A stretch of DNA of 33,908 nucleotides from Micrococcaceae bacterium (lineage in GTDB: Bacteria > Actinomycetota > Actinomycetes > Actinomycetales > Micrococcaceae). The stretch is from positions 1 through 33,908 of the forward strand of contig JABXHI010000035.1 of NCBI GenBank assembly GCA_013393415.1, in the 5' to 3' direction. The position numbers and the translations under genes are program-made. Of the stretch, positions 1-9,282 are shown in pieces (within the stretch, counting starts at the first letter, position 1; each line of letters begins with the position of its first letter). Under the pieces are notes generated by a model. It saw only the letters and a list, made by a program, of their open reading frames with translations, searched no databases and was not told the origin of the DNA.

Positions 1-958
1 CGGTGGCACGGGTATACATACGCCGCAGAAACTTTGCCGCGTCTGGGTTGGCTAACCAGTCTTTGACCATCCCCGCCGGTAGCGGGCCCTGGCCCAGGAC
101 CCAGCCCGGTAGGTCGTCATCACCCAATAGTGTGGAATCGTGCATGATGACCACCACTTCAGCAGTGACCGCACCAGCGGTGGTTTGACCAGTGAGTAAT
201 TCTACGAAGGCATCGGCCATGACCTGATCCCGGCCCAGCTGCTGGTCTGCACTGTCACTTTCGGCGTCATTGGTGGTTCGGGTGGCGGCGAGGCGTTGAT
301 CAGTGGTCTTGGTGAGCGCATCCATCACGGCGACACCTTGGTGGGTGGGTAGCTCTGCGGTCAGGTACATCATGCCTTCACCGGCCGGGTCTAGACAGAT
401 TCGGCGTCGGCGGCGGGCATTGTCCGCAGCCCGCTGATTAGCTGCCTCACGATCTAACCGGTAGGCATGGCCCTGAATCAGATTGCGCAGTCGTGTGCTG
501 GAGGCTTGGCCGAGTTTGTCGTTGATGGCCGCATCAATCTCTCGGCGGTGGGCATCACACAGGTGATTGGTCTGCTCAGCCACAATTTTAGCGTGGTACT
601 CGCTGACTTGTCCGGTCTCTAACGCAGCAAGTGTATGCGGTAATACGGTGCATAACGCGGTAGCAGTATGCGTCAGCCCAGCCCCCACAAACGGGGACTC
701 GCCGCGGGCTAACCCGACTTCAGCTTCGATGCCTTTGATCTGCATCGAGGTGGGAATATTACTCGCGGTCTCGTGTGTTTGGCGTTGCTCCACGAAGTGA
801 TGGGTGGCTTTGGCTTGGACGGCTGATAAGGCCCGTTTAGCGCGTTCAATGCTGTGGATGCGATCAATATTGTCTGCCTCAGATGCAGCAGGTGGCAGCG
901 AGGCCAGGAACGTCTCAAATTCCTGCACCTTCTCTGCTACCAACACCGCTGTATCCAT
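1..958 (-). CDS. DUF222-domain protein (HNH endonuclease family), C-terminus outside window
   Basis: The reverse strand is open from an ATG at 958 to the window edge (319 codons, no stop). The translation begins MDTAVLVAEKVQEFETFLAS and is rich in short helical segments. It carries features typical of the actinobacterial DUF222 family: an Arg-rich patch with RRRRRICLDPAGEG, an LPTHQGVAVMDAL segment, and near the edge a HDSTLLGDDDLPGWVLGQGP stretch like the one that precedes the C-terminal HNH nuclease domain in this family. The HNH domain would lie beyond base 1, so I cannot confirm it. An AGGG lies 8 nt before the ATG. The role of DUF222/HNH proteins is poorly established; they are usually multicopy in Micrococcales genomes and may be mobile. 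The family call is from recalled similarity, and the reading frame is direct. Confidence 0.8.
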   Translation of the reverse strand, partial: MDTAVLVAEKVQEFETFLASLPPAASEADNIDRIHSIERAKRALSAVQAKATHHFVEQRQTHETASNIPTSMQIKGIEAEVGLARGESPFVGAGLTHTATALCTVLPHTLAALETGQVSEYHAKIVAEQTNHLCDAHRREIDAAINDKLGQASSTRLRNLIQGHAYRLDREAANQRAADNARRRRRICLDPAGEGMMYLTAELPTHQGVAVMDALTKTTDQRLAATRTTNDAESDSADQQLGRDQVMADAFVELLTGQTTAGAVTAEVVVIMHDSTLLGDDDLPGWVLGQGPLPAGMVKDWLANPDAAKFLRRMYTRAT

Positions 959-1160
959 ACCCTTAACCCTACTGAGCCGGACGGACACGATAAGAAAACC
1001 GGCTCCCAGTGGATAAACCAACGCACACGCGACACTGTCGAATCGAATATAGTATTCACGACGCTTTCAGCACACAGCGGTTATTCAAGCCCGCATCAAT
1101 ACCAGCCCAGCAATATCACTCCAGACCACGCGGTCACACGGTACAAATACGGCTGTAGTG

Positions 1161-2294
1161 CTAGGCCTGCACCACTACACCGTCGCGCAGTAACTCATCA
1201 ATGGCCTCGGATTCGAATCCGAGGCGTTGCAATACCGCGACTGTATTGGCACCCGGTGCCGCTTCTTCACCGATCGGTTTCAAAGGTGTGTCAGAAAATA
1301 CCGGGGCGCTGCGCGGCTGATGTCCATTTTCATACGGTTCAAAGACGGCTCGTGCTTGCATGTGCCGGTGATGTGGAGCCTCCGCGAGACTCAATACCGG
1401 ATAGACGCAGGCATCCTGATCTTCAAAAATTTCAGCCCATTCATCCCGAGTTTTTGTCAGAAATGCTTCGGTGAAGGCAGCGCGCATCGCTGGCCAGGCC
1501 ATCTCGTCTTGCTGATCAAATTCCAAGCCAAGCTCGGTCAATAGCGTCGCGAAAAACTGTGGTTCTAGAGCCCCGACAGATACGAACTTGCCGTCCTGAC
1601 ATTCGTAGGTGTCATAGAATGGTGCACCACCATCGAGGAGGTTGGCCTCGCGGGCATCCTTCCAAAAGCCTTGGGCGTGTAATCCGTAGATCATGTTGCT
1701 CAGGGAGGAAGCACCATCGACCATGGCGACATCGACGACCTGACCTTGACCCGTCGTCGACCGAGCGACGAGTGCCGAGAGCACGCCGGTTAGTAAGAAC
1801 ATTGCACCACCGCCAAAATCAGCGCCAATGTTGAACGGCTGACGTGGCTTATCAGCCCCTCCGCTGGCGTGCAGCGCGCCGGTGAGCCCCAGATAGTTGA
1901 TGTCGTGGCCTGCCCGTTGTGCAAGCGGCCCGGTTTGCCCCCACCCCGTCATCTGGGCATATACAATCTTAGGGTTGGCATCCCGACATGCCTGCGGGCC
2001 AATGCCCAGGCGATCGGCTACGCCCGGGCGATATGGATCGATGACGACATCGGAGGCTGCCACGAGTTCGAGAAACGTTCCGGCGGCTTGTGGGTGTTTC
2101 ATGTTCAACACCAGGTTTTCGCGAGACCGATTCAGCGAATCTGCGTCGGTGACTCCCAGCCCTGAGCCTCCTGGGCGATCCACACGCAAAACTTCGGCAC
2201 CCATTTCGGCCAATACCGAGGCTGCATACGGGGCAGGCCCAAGCCCTGCCAATTCAAGTACTCTGATTCCTGCAAGGGGTCCCTGTGTCGTCAT
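1161..2294 (-). CDS. mcr: Alpha-methylacyl-CoA racemase (CaiB/BaiF CoA-transferase family III)
   Basis: The 377-residue protein fits the alpha-methylacyl-CoA racemase branch of family III CoA-transferases, which epimerise the 2-methyl position of branched acyl-CoA esters before beta-oxidation. The N-terminus has the LELAGLGPAPYAASVLAEMG and RVDRPGGSG segments. Residues matching the catalytic set of the M. tuberculosis enzyme are present: His130 in GHDINYLG, Asp159 in GADFGGG and Glu244 in ALEPQFF. Length is near the usual ~360. An AAAGG sits 5 nt before the ATG. It stands alone on the reverse strand, divergent from the hydrolase at 2433, so the substrate cannot be inferred from neighbours. 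A true CoA-transferase is less likely because of the racemase-type His/Asp/Glu set. A weak hairpin spans the stop codon (1154-1179). Confidence 0.87.
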   Translation of the reverse strand: MTTQGPLAGIRVLELAGLGPAPYAASVLAEMGAEVLRVDRPGGSGLGVTDADSLNRSRENLVLNMKHPQAAGTFLELVAASDVVIDPYRPGVADRLGIGPQACRDANPKIVYAQMTGWGQTGPLAQRAGHDINYLGLTGALHASGGADKPRQPFNIGADFGGGAMFLLTGVLSALVARSTTGQGQVVDVAMVDGASSLSNMIYGLHAQGFWKDAREANLLDGGAPFYDTYECQDGKFVSVGALEPQFFATLLTELGLEFDQQDEMAWPAMRAAFTEAFLTKTRDEWAEIFEDQDACVYPVLSLAEAPHHRHMQARAVFEPYENGHQPRSAPVFSDTPLKPIGEEAAPGANTVAVLQRLGFESEAIDELLRDGVVVQA

Positions 2295-2432
2295 GACGGC
2301 CTTTCCACGATGGCAATACGTTCGTATAGCAGCATAGTGAACAGATCTGTGACGCGCACAACGTCAAAGTTTATGTCGCCAAGGTGACGACCGGCTCGGG
2401 CGAAACGGCTGCAGAATTACTAAGCTGGCATC

Positions 2433-3242
2433 ATGCAAAACTGTTCGGATCCAGCTGCCCGCATCCACACGGAACGCGTCGAGGGTGGTGCCAGACGCGT
2501 CGTGTTCCTCCATGGACTGATGGGACGCGGCAAAAATTTCACGAGCATTGCTCGGGGCCTGATTGACACCACCACGTCCCTGCTTATGGATTTGCCCAAC
2601 CACGGTGCATCTTGTTGGACCAGCGATTTTGACTACATCGAAATGGCGGATCTCGTCGCCGATGAATTGCGGCGAGATTTTTGTCGAGATGAACCCGCTG
2701 TGGTGTTAGGTCACTCAATGGGCGGCAAGGTCGCGATGGTGCTCGCCCTGCGTCATCCGGATGTGCTGGCAGGCTTGATCATCGAAGATATTGCTCCACT
2801 TGATTCCAGCACCAGCGAGTTCGAGCACCTTCTTGGCACATTGCTCAAGCTTGACTTAGACAGCCTGACAGCTCGCACCGATGCCCACGCCGCACTCAAA
2901 ACCGATATTAATGATGACGCCGTGCGCGGTTTTCTGCTGCAGAACCTCGTGCGCGACGGCCAGGGCGGGTTCCAATGGGAACCCAATTTGCAGATGCTCT
3001 TCGACAACCTTGGCACACTGTCAGGTTTTCCCATGATCGACGGTGTTTTTGAAGACCATCCGGTGTTGTGGATCAAGGGCGAACATTCGAATTACGTCAC
3101 TGATGAAGCCGGTGAAGTGATGCGCGAACTCTTCCCGATGACACGCAAAATTCAAATCCGGGACGCTGGACACTGGATCCACGCCGAGCAGCCCAAACGC
3201 TTCATCGAAACCCTCGATTACTACGTTGCTGGACGTTACTGA
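2433..3242 (+). CDS. Alpha/beta-hydrolase (esterase-like)
   Basis: The 269-residue protein has a standard alpha/beta-hydrolase core. An oxyanion-side HGLMG motif is at 27-31, a DLPNHG turn at 53-58, the nucleophile elbow GHSMGG at 93-98 with Ser95, and the catalytic His is probably His247 in DAGHWIHAEQP. This arrangement resembles the YbfF-type cytosolic esterases and related C-C hydrolases; the natural substrate cannot be read from sequence. No signal peptide is seen, so it should be cytoplasmic. The start has no Shine-Dalgarno sequence, but TAAGCT at 2421-2426 lies 6 nt before the ATG, as expected for a leaderless mRNA. It is divergent from the racemase gene, with 138 bp between them. Confidence 0.85.
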   Translation: MQNCSDPAARIHTERVEGGARRVVFLHGLMGRGKNFTSIARGLIDTTTSLLMDLPNHGASCWTSDFDYIEMADLVADELRRDFCRDEPAVVLGHSMGGKVAMVLALRHPDVLAGLIIEDIAPLDSSTSEFEHLLGTLLKLDLDSLTARTDAHAALKTDINDDAVRGFLLQNLVRDGQGGFQWEPNLQMLFDNLGTLSGFPMIDGVFEDHPVLWIKGEHSNYVTDEAGEVMRELFPMTRKIQIRDAGHWIHAEQPKRFIETLDYYVAGRY

Positions 3243-3306
3243 GAGCACCGTTCTGCCTATGACGAGCAAGCATGGCATATTCGTACCAGTTTGATAGCCT
3301 AACGTC

Positions 3307-3831
3307 GTGACTACACAAGAAGACACTGCTGCACGCGTTCCTGCGATACCCGTGGGCCCCGGTGGCCGCGATGCACTCATCGGCCGCCGCATTTTTCCCT
3401 CACCGTTGGGTCGTCGCATCACCTATGCAGTGATATTCGAATTGCTCGCGATTGCCTTTACCACCGTGATCCTTGCGCTGCTGGGCAACGATTCCGGTCC
3501 GGCCTTCATTGTTGGCGTCATCTCATCGACGGTGGCGCTGACCTGGAACCTCATATTCAACTGGGCGTTCGAAGCCTTTGAACGGCGAATCGGGGTGACC
3601 GATCGTCCTTGGTACATGCGTGTTGCACACGCCCTCGTCTTTGAAGGGGGCCTTATCCTCATGCTCATCCCGGCCATTGCCTGGGTACTGGGAGTGAGTC
3701 TCTTTGAGGCATTCATGCTCGAGATCGTGTTACTGGTCTTTTTCCTGATCTATACGGCCATCTACGCGTGGATCTTTGACCGTATCTTTGGTCTACCCGA
3801 GCCTGCGGCGAACTATCCTCGAAAAGCCTAG
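3307..3831 (+). CDS. PACE-family (bacterial transmembrane pair) efflux protein
   Basis: The 174-residue membrane protein has about four hydrophobic helices arranged as two tandem pairs, the hallmark of the bacterial transmembrane pair domain. The first unit reads RRITYAVIFELLAIAF then WNLIFNWAFEAFERR. The second reads AHALVFEGGLILMLIPAIAW then FFLIYTAIYAWIFDRIFG. Glu45 in FELLAIA lines up with the essential acidic residue (Glu15) in the first helix of Acinetobacter AceI, the chlorhexidine efflux protein that defines the PACE family. A hydrophilic ~35-residue N-terminal extension is present that AceI lacks. The GTG start is supported by a TAGCCT -10-like hexamer 6 nt upstream and no Shine-Dalgarno sequence. 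Proton-coupled export of biocides is the family role; the actual substrate is unknown. The gene follows the hydrolase by 64 bp. Confidence 0.82.
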   Translation: MTTQEDTAARVPAIPVGPGGRDALIGRRIFPSPLGRRITYAVIFELLAIAFTTVILALLGNDSGPAFIVGVISSTVALTWNLIFNWAFEAFERRIGVTDRPWYMRVAHALVFEGGLILMLIPAIAWVLGVSLFEAFMLEIVLLVFFLIYTAIYAWIFDRIFGLPEPAANYPRKA

Positions 3832-3918
3832 GCGCGTGCCGCGTCACCAACCAGAAAAATTGGCGTGTGCGATGGACATTCGTCGATAAAAGTTAACTTG
3901 GACGCCTAAGGTAGAGAC

Positions 3919-4419
3919 ATGACTACTACACAATTCAAAGGTAACACCGTCAATACCGTCGCTGACATACCAGCAGTCGGCTCAGCTGCCCCGGACTTCA
4001 CCCTCGTGGGCACCGACATGTCTGAAATCCAACTCTCAGACTACGCAGGCAAATGGGTGCTGCTGAACATTTTTCCATCGTTGGATACCGGCGTGTGTGC
4101 CGCAAGCGTGCGTGAATTCAACGAGCGTGCGGCAAACCTCAAGGACACCGTCGTGTTAAACGTCTCTATGGACTTGCCATTCGCTCAGGCTCGTTTCTGT
4201 GGTGCAGAAGGTATCGAACGTGCCCATAGTGCCTCCGCGTTCCGTTCAAGTTTTGGCGACGACTACGGTGTGCGCCTGACAGATTCGCCGATGGCGGGAC
4301 TGCTCACCCGAACCGTCATCGTCATCAACCCTCAGGGCGAAGTCACCTATACGCAGCTCGTTGATGAAATCACGACCGAGCCAAATTACGACGAAGTGAT
4401 GGAACACCTCGGTTCCTAA
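3919..4419 (+). CDS. tpx: Thiol peroxidase (Tpx, atypical 2-Cys peroxiredoxin)
   Basis: The 166-residue protein matches Tpx in length and motifs. It reduces hydrogen peroxide and alkyl hydroperoxides using thioredoxin in the cytoplasm. The peroxidatic cysteine is Cys60 in SLDTGVCAASVREF and the resolving cysteine is Cys94 in ARFCGAEG, the same spacing as Cys61/Cys95 of E. coli Tpx. The APDFTLVGTD and NIFPSLDTGV segments are typical of the thioredoxin fold. An AAGG-type ribosome site lies about 10 nt before the ATG. The HtrA-like protease gene starts 24 nt after its stop, suggesting co-transcription of an oxidant-defence gene with an envelope quality-control protease. Confidence 0.95.
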   Translation: MTTTQFKGNTVNTVADIPAVGSAAPDFTLVGTDMSEIQLSDYAGKWVLLNIFPSLDTGVCAASVREFNERAANLKDTVVLNVSMDLPFAQARFCGAEGIERAHSASAFRSSFGDDYGVRLTDSPMAGLLTRTVIVINPQGEVTYTQLVDEITTEPNYDEVMEHLGS

Positions 4420-4443
4420 CCTCATTCAAAAAGAAATGACTCC

Positions 4444-5967
4444 GTGAATCAGAACAATTTTCCCGATCCCTCGTCGAATCACCACGACGAGCACGATCCT
4501 GACCGTTCTGACCAACCGCCAGCGCCCGGATCGTCACCACGCGATCCGGGTTCTGACGTCCAACAGCCCTATGGGCCATACGGTCCCCAATACCTTCGCA
4601 GGGATGCCTATCATCCCAACCCCTATGCTGCAGCCGAGGGGGAGCGGGGTGATCCGCGAAATGATCCACGCTGGGTCTATTCACAGCACGACTCGCGTGA
4701 CGAAACACGAGAAATCCCATACTTCGATCATTCCGGTCACCCCGGTGTCGACGAAAGTTACTATCTGCCCTACGGCGTGACACCCCAACGACGTCGCGGA
4801 CCGCTAAATTTTTTCATCACCACCGCCGCGCTGTTGGGCGTCGTGTTTCTGGCGATCACGTTGTTATCCCAAATCTTCGACTGGGATCGCGATGACAATC
4901 CGATCCAAGATCTCTTTTCTTCCCAGCCCGAAGCCCCCGAGGTGGTGCCCGAAGGCCAAGCTACCGTTGAGGGTTTGGTCTCAGAATTAGACCACGTCCA
5001 CAATGGCGTTGATGTTAATTGGGAGGCTGGCGGCCAACATACGGGCTCAGGCCTTGATCCAGGCCAAGAAGTTCGCTCGGCACCAGGGGTGTTCATGGTC
5101 GATACCCAGGTGTATCAGTACCTCGGTTTCGGCACCGGCATGGTTGTCAGCTCCGACGGGTTAGCCATCACCAACTATCATGTCGTGGAATCGTCCATGT
5201 CAGTGTCCATCACCATGGCCGACACCCAAGAACAGTACTCTGCAGAAGTGCTCGGCCGAGATGCTGACCGCGACATCGCCGTCCTGAAGATCGACACTGA
5301 CGAGCCCATTCAGGTCGCGTCGATCAACCCTGAAGGAGTCGATACGCGAGATACTGTTGCGGGTGTTGGCAACTCCGGGGGCCAGGGATACCTCACCTCA
5401 GTGGTCGGAGAAGTCCGAGGCCTCAACGAAACCATCCACATCGAACCGGTCGAACCGGGCTCACCCGACCAAACGCTTGAAGGACTCATCATGATGACTT
5501 CGGATATCGTGCCCGGCTATTCCGGTGGTCCTACCGTCGACTCCAATGGACAAGTCATTGGTGTATCCACCGCCGCCAGCCAGGAAGCTCAAACTTCCGA
5601 AGATACGTTCGGTTTTGCGGTGCCCATTGTCGACGCGCTCGAAGTCGTAGAACAAGTGCTAGCCGGTGACGAATCCGATGGGGTAGTCATTGGGGCCGGG
5701 GGAGCGCTTGGGATCGTCGTGACGTCCCAAGAAGGCTCTGGTGCCCGGGTGATCGAAGTATCGGACAGGTCTGCGGGTGACGCGATCGGGTTGCAGCCCG
5801 ATGACGTCATCGTTGAGATCGACGGAGAAGAAGTCGTGAATTCGTCGTTTATTTCACGCTACGTCCGGGACAAAAACCCGGGCCAAGAAGTCGAGGTGGT
5901 CTGGCAAACCTCCGACGGCAATATGCAACGCGCCGTCGTCACGCTGGATGAAGCCGAAATCAACTAA
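4444..5967 (+). CDS. Membrane-anchored HtrA-like serine protease with PDZ domain
   Basis: The 507-residue protein has a Pro/Asp/Arg-rich cytoplasmic N-terminus of about 118 residues, one transmembrane helix (about 121-142), a trypsin-like domain and a C-terminal PDZ domain (about 413-500). This is the layout of actinobacterial HtrA/PepD proteins, which degrade or chaperone misfolded proteins outside the membrane. The catalytic triad is His246 (TNYHVVES), Asp277 (DADRDIAVLK) and Ser360 (PGYSGGP). The residue before SGGP is Tyr where the family usually has Asn (GNSGGP). The start is GTG, 24 nt after tpx, with only a weak ribosome site. Its stop overlaps the convergent MFS gene by 4 nt. In mycobacteria htrA lies between rseA and tatB; here it is not next to those genes. 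Confidence 0.9.
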   Translation: MNQNNFPDPSSNHHDEHDPDRSDQPPAPGSSPRDPGSDVQQPYGPYGPQYLRRDAYHPNPYAAAEGERGDPRNDPRWVYSQHDSRDETREIPYFDHSGHPGVDESYYLPYGVTPQRRRGPLNFFITTAALLGVVFLAITLLSQIFDWDRDDNPIQDLFSSQPEAPEVVPEGQATVEGLVSELDHVHNGVDVNWEAGGQHTGSGLDPGQEVRSAPGVFMVDTQVYQYLGFGTGMVVSSDGLAITNYHVVESSMSVSITMADTQEQYSAEVLGRDADRDIAVLKIDTDEPIQVASINPEGVDTRDTVAGVGNSGGQGYLTSVVGEVRGLNETIHIEPVEPGSPDQTLEGLIMMTSDIVPGYSGGPTVDSNGQVIGVSTAASQEAQTSEDTFGFAVPIVDALEVVEQVLAGDESDGVVIGAGGALGIVVTSQEGSGARVIEVSDRSAGDAIGLQPDDVIVEIDGEEVVNSSFISRYVRDKNPGQEVEVVWQTSDGNMQRAVVTLDEAEIN

Positions 5968-7193
5968 AGCTCGTCATCCACATTGACATCGCGAGCCGCC
6001 AAAGCGCCCGCAATAGCCATGAGTACGCCCACGACCAACAGTGCGATCAAAGTGATCGTCCAGGTTTGGGTTGCCGCATAGAGCACGCCCACCAACATTG
6101 GCCCGAGCCCGGCTAAAATGTAGCCGACCGGTTGGACGAACCCAGATAGCCGGGCTGTCACGTCAGGCTCAACACTGCGTGCCGGGAGCAACGAGATGGC
6201 CGTAGCAAACGCCATACCGCCGATGCCCAGCAGGATGACCCACAGCCACCTGCCCTCTGCCGGCCACAGCAACAACCCCAAGTAGCCCAGCGCACTAAGC
6301 ACCCCGAATGCCACCGGCCAGGTCCACAGGTGCTTCGCGCGATCCACCACGGTAGGCATGATCAAGCTGCCAACCAACCCAATAGCGGCCGTGGTCGCCA
6401 GCAACAGACCGGCTTCACCTGGTTCGACTCCGGCATCGCGAAAAATCTGCGGCAACCACCCAAATTGGACGTATACCTGGGTTGATTGCAGCCCAAAGAA
6501 CGCGGTCATGGCCCAGGCGGTGGGAGAGCGGAAGATCTTTTTGGACGGACGGTCTTGTATCGGTATGTGGGGATAGTCATACCCGATGCGCCTGGTCACC
6601 AACCACCAGAGCACCACGGGGACGAGCGCCACAACACCCCACGTTGACAACGCGGCCCGCCACCCGGTGTCGGGGTTGAACACGTCGGCGAAGTATTGTG
6701 CCAGTGGCGCGGTAGCTGCGGCTCCGATTGCACCGGCTGCGACAACACACACGGAGTACACGGTCATCAGCGACACTGTGTATTGCCTGCCGTGAACTTT
6801 GATCCAGGCCGGCATCAGCACATTGGCAATGGCAATCCCGGTCAACCCGATGATCGACAACACCAGAAACAGCCACGAGTTTTCTACCCACGCACGCAAC
6901 CCAATGCCAAACGCCAGCGCGAGAGCCGATAACAGCAGCGTGGTGGAAATCCCGAACCGTTTGCCAATACGAACCGCAAACAATCCGAGGACGCCGAATA
7001 TGAGCCCGGGCAGCGAGGTCAGAAACCCTAGCGTCCCGCCGCCAAAATTCATCCCGTCGCCAATTTCTGCCAGCAGCGGGCCAACCGAACTGGCCGCCGC
7101 TCGCAAGTTGAGTGCCAACGCCAATACGGACACGAAGATCAACCCGTAACTCAGGTATCTGGGTGTTGATGAGAGGGAAGTGCTTTGGGACAT
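5964..7193 (-). CDS. MFS transporter, CynX/NimT-type
   Basis: The protein is a twelve-helix major facilitator. The N-terminal segment LALNLRAAASSVGPLLAEIG and the following LPGLIFGVLGLFAVRIGKRFG are characteristic of the CynX/NimT family, which includes the E. coli cyanate transporter and 2-nitroimidazole exporters. The substrate cannot be assigned because no cyanase or related catabolic gene is nearby. I prefer the ATG at 7193 (409 residues). An in-frame GTG at 7229 would add MTKQYIAGRTVP, but TACATT at about 7212-7217 could serve as a -10 element inside that extension. The stop overlaps the convergent protease stop. The gene is divergent from typA. Confidence 0.88.
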   Translation of the reverse strand: MSQSTSLSSTPRYLSYGLIFVSVLALALNLRAAASSVGPLLAEIGDGMNFGGGTLGFLTSLPGLIFGVLGLFAVRIGKRFGISTTLLLSALALAFGIGLRAWVENSWLFLVLSIIGLTGIAIANVLMPAWIKVHGRQYTVSLMTVYSVCVVAAGAIGAAATAPLAQYFADVFNPDTGWRAALSTWGVVALVPVVLWWLVTRRIGYDYPHIPIQDRPSKKIFRSPTAWAMTAFFGLQSTQVYVQFGWLPQIFRDAGVEPGEAGLLLATTAAIGLVGSLIMPTVVDRAKHLWTWPVAFGVLSALGYLGLLLWPAEGRWLWVILLGIGGMAFATAISLLPARSVEPDVTARLSGFVQPVGYILAGLGPMLVGVLYAATQTWTITLIALLVVGVLMAIAGALAARDVNVDDEL

Positions 7194-7254
7194 AGGCACA
7201 GTTCTACCCGCAATGTACTGTTTCGTCACGTACTACGGCGCGAGGCGGATCTTC

Positions 7255-7282
7255 TTGCAGTGAGTCCGCTGTGCTTTACACT
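7255..7282 (+). promoter_or_regulatory. Predicted sigma-70-type promoter for typA
   Basis: TTGCAG (7255-7260) and TACACT (7277-7282) are separated by 16 bp and match the primary sigma consensus at 4 of 6 positions each. The element lies about 80 bp before the typA start, in the gap between the divergent MFS gene and typA. It is a sequence-only prediction. Confidence 0.45.
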
Positions 7283-7368
7283 GGTACCGTGGTCGTTTCG
7301 TGCACAACCCGAGGTAACTTCGGCCCAATGTAAACCCTTCATTTTCTACCTTCAAACGAGGTATGCCC

Positions 7369-9282
7369 ATGACCAACCAGACCACCACACGTAATGATCT
7401 CCGCAACGTCGCCATTGTCGCCCACGTAGACCACGGTAAAACCACCCTGGTCAACGCCATGTTGACCCAAACCGGCGCCTTCGGCGAACACAAAGAAGTT
7501 GACGATCGTGTGATGGACTCGGGCGAGCTTGAAAAGGAAAAGGGCATCACCATCTTGGCCAAGAACACCACGGTGTTCTACTCCGGTCCATCTTCAGATG
7601 GTGAGAACGTGACGATCAATGTGATCGATACACCTGGTCACGCCGACTTCGGTGGCGAAGTGGAACGCGGGCTGTCCATGGTTGACGGGGTCGTACTCCT
7701 CGTGGACTCTTCGGAAGGGCCACTGCCACAGACTCGCTTCGTGCTACGTAAAGCGCTTGAAGCCAAAAAGCCAGTCATCCTGTTAGTCAACAAAGTGGAC
7801 CGACCAGATGCACGCATTGACGGTGTGGTCTCGGATTCCATGGACCTGCTATTGGGCCTCGCCGAAGACGTTTCGGAAGATGTGCCCGACCTTGATTTGG
7901 ATGCGGTGCTGAATGTGCCGGTCGTCTTTGCTTCCGGGAAGGCCGGTGTGGCTTCGACCGAGCAGCCCGCTGATGGCCAGTTGCCAAATAGCGAGGATCT
8001 CGAGCCGCTCTTTGCCACCATCATGAAACACATTCCTGCACCGACCTACAACGAGGACGAAGTGCTGCAGGCTCACGTCACCAACCTGGACTTCTCGCCG
8101 TTCTTGGGTCGTCTTGCCCTGCTGCGTATCCACAACGGCACCCTGAACAAGAACCAGACTGTTGCCTGGTCTTCGGAGAACGGCATCAAAAATGTGAAAG
8201 TCACCGAACTCTTAGAGACCAAAGGTCTGGAGCGAGTTGCCGCAGAAACAGCGCGTCCCGGTGAAATCGTTGCCGTGGCCGGTATCGAGGACATCATGAT
8301 TGGTGACACGCTGACCGATGCTGAAAATCCAAAACCGCTGCCACAAATCACCATTGACGATCCAGCGATCTCGCTGACCATTGGTGTGAACACCTCACCG
8401 TTGGCCGGCAAAGTCAAAGGTGCCAAGGTCACCGCACGCCAGGTTAAAGACCGTCTGGACCGCGAGCTCATCGGCAATGTGTCGCTGCGTGTCTTGCCAA
8501 CAGACCGCCCGGATACCTGGCAAGTCCAGGGCCGTGGCGAACTGGCATTGGCTATCCTGGTAGAGCAGATGCGCCGTGAAGGATTCGAACTCACCGTCGG
8601 CAAACCAGAAGTCGTCACCCGCGAAATTGATGGTGTGATCTATGAACCCATGGAGATCATGACGGTCGACATCCCGGAAGAGCATCTGGGAGCCGTCACC
8701 CAGCTGATGGCGGGCCGTCGCGGCATCATGGAAAACATGGTCAATAACGGCACCGGTTGGGTCCGCATGGACTTCAAAGTTCCAGCACGTGGCCTCATTG
8801 GATTCCGCACCCGCTTCCTCACCGAAACTCGCGGTGCAGGGATTGCCGCGTCCTATCAGACCGATTATGAACCATGGGCCGGCCATATTGTGTATCGGTC
8901 CAGTGGGTCGATCATCTCAGACCGTGCCGGTACGGCGACCCCTTATTCGATGATCAACCTTCAAGAACGGGCATCATTCTTTATCCAGCCCGGATCTGAA
9001 GTATATGAAGGCATGATCCTCGGCGAAAACTCGCGCAACGAGGACATGGACGTCAACATCGTCCGCGAAAAGAAGCAGACCAACGTGCGTGCAGCCTCCT
9101 CCGATACGTTTACGGGGCTCACCCCACCGAGTCAGTTCAGTCTGGAAGAATCCCTGGAATGGGTGCGCGACGATGAATGTGTAGAAGTCACTCCGGAGGC
9201 TATCCGGATTCGTAAGGTAGTGCTGGATGCAAATCAACGTGTCAAACTCGCCCGAGCTCGGCAGCGCGCCGAAGCCCAGTAA
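7369..9282 (+). CDS. typA: Ribosome-associated translational GTPase TypA/BipA
   Basis: The 637-residue translation-factor GTPase binds the ribosome and is linked to stress and cold adaptation and to 50S assembly. The G1 motif is AHVDHGKT (18-25), followed by [11 protein letters not shown] (G3) and NKVDRPDAR (G4). The middle and C-terminal parts show EF-G-like and BipA-specific sequence, including [36 protein letters not shown] and the C-terminal [20 protein letters not shown] with its KKQTN motif. I prefer the ATG at 7369 because GAGG at 7358-7361 lies 7 nt upstream; the ATG at 7363 would sit 1 nt from it. The next gene begins inside its last 56 nt, implying coupled translation. Confidence 0.96.
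   Translation: MTNQTTTRNDLRNVAIVAHVDHGKTTLVNAMLTQTGAFGEHKEVDDRVMDSGELEKEKGITILAKNTTVFYSGPSSDGENVTINVIDTPGHADFGGEVERGLSMVDGVVLLVDSSEGPLPQTRFVLRKALEAKKPVILLVNKVDRPDARIDGVVSDSMDLLLGLAEDVSEDVPDLDLDAVLNVPVVFASGKAGVASTEQPADGQLPNSEDLEPLFATIMKHIPAPTYNEDEVLQAHVTNLDFSPFLGRLALLRIHNGTLNKNQTVAWSSENGIKNVKVTELLETKGLERVAAETARPGEIVAVAGIEDIMIGDTLTDAENPKPLPQITIDDPAISLTIGVNTSPLAGKVKGAKVTARQVKDRLDRELIGNVSLRVLPTDRPDTWQVQGRGELALAILVEQMRREGFELTVGKPEVVTREIDGVIYEPMEIMTVDIPEEHLGAVTQLMAGRRGIMENMVNNGTGWVRMDFKVPARGLIGFRTRFLTETRGAGIAASYQTDYEPWAGHIVYRSSGSIISDRAGTATPYSMINLQERASFFIQPGSEVYEGMILGENSRNEDMDVNIVREKKQTNVRAASSDTFTGLTPPSQFSLEESLEWVRDDECVEVTPEAIRIRKVVLDANQRVKLARARQRAEAQ

Noticed and set aside
974..1005. GAGCCGG...CCGGCTC inverted repeat upstream of the DUF222 gene
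   Set aside because: Arms are 7 bp with an 18-bp spacer; in GC-rich DNA this is common and there is no other support for an operator or terminator.
854..1474. Long forward open frame (206 codons)
   Set aside because: It overlaps the DUF222 start and the 3' end of the racemase gene on the other strand, has no recognisable motifs and a shadow-like composition.
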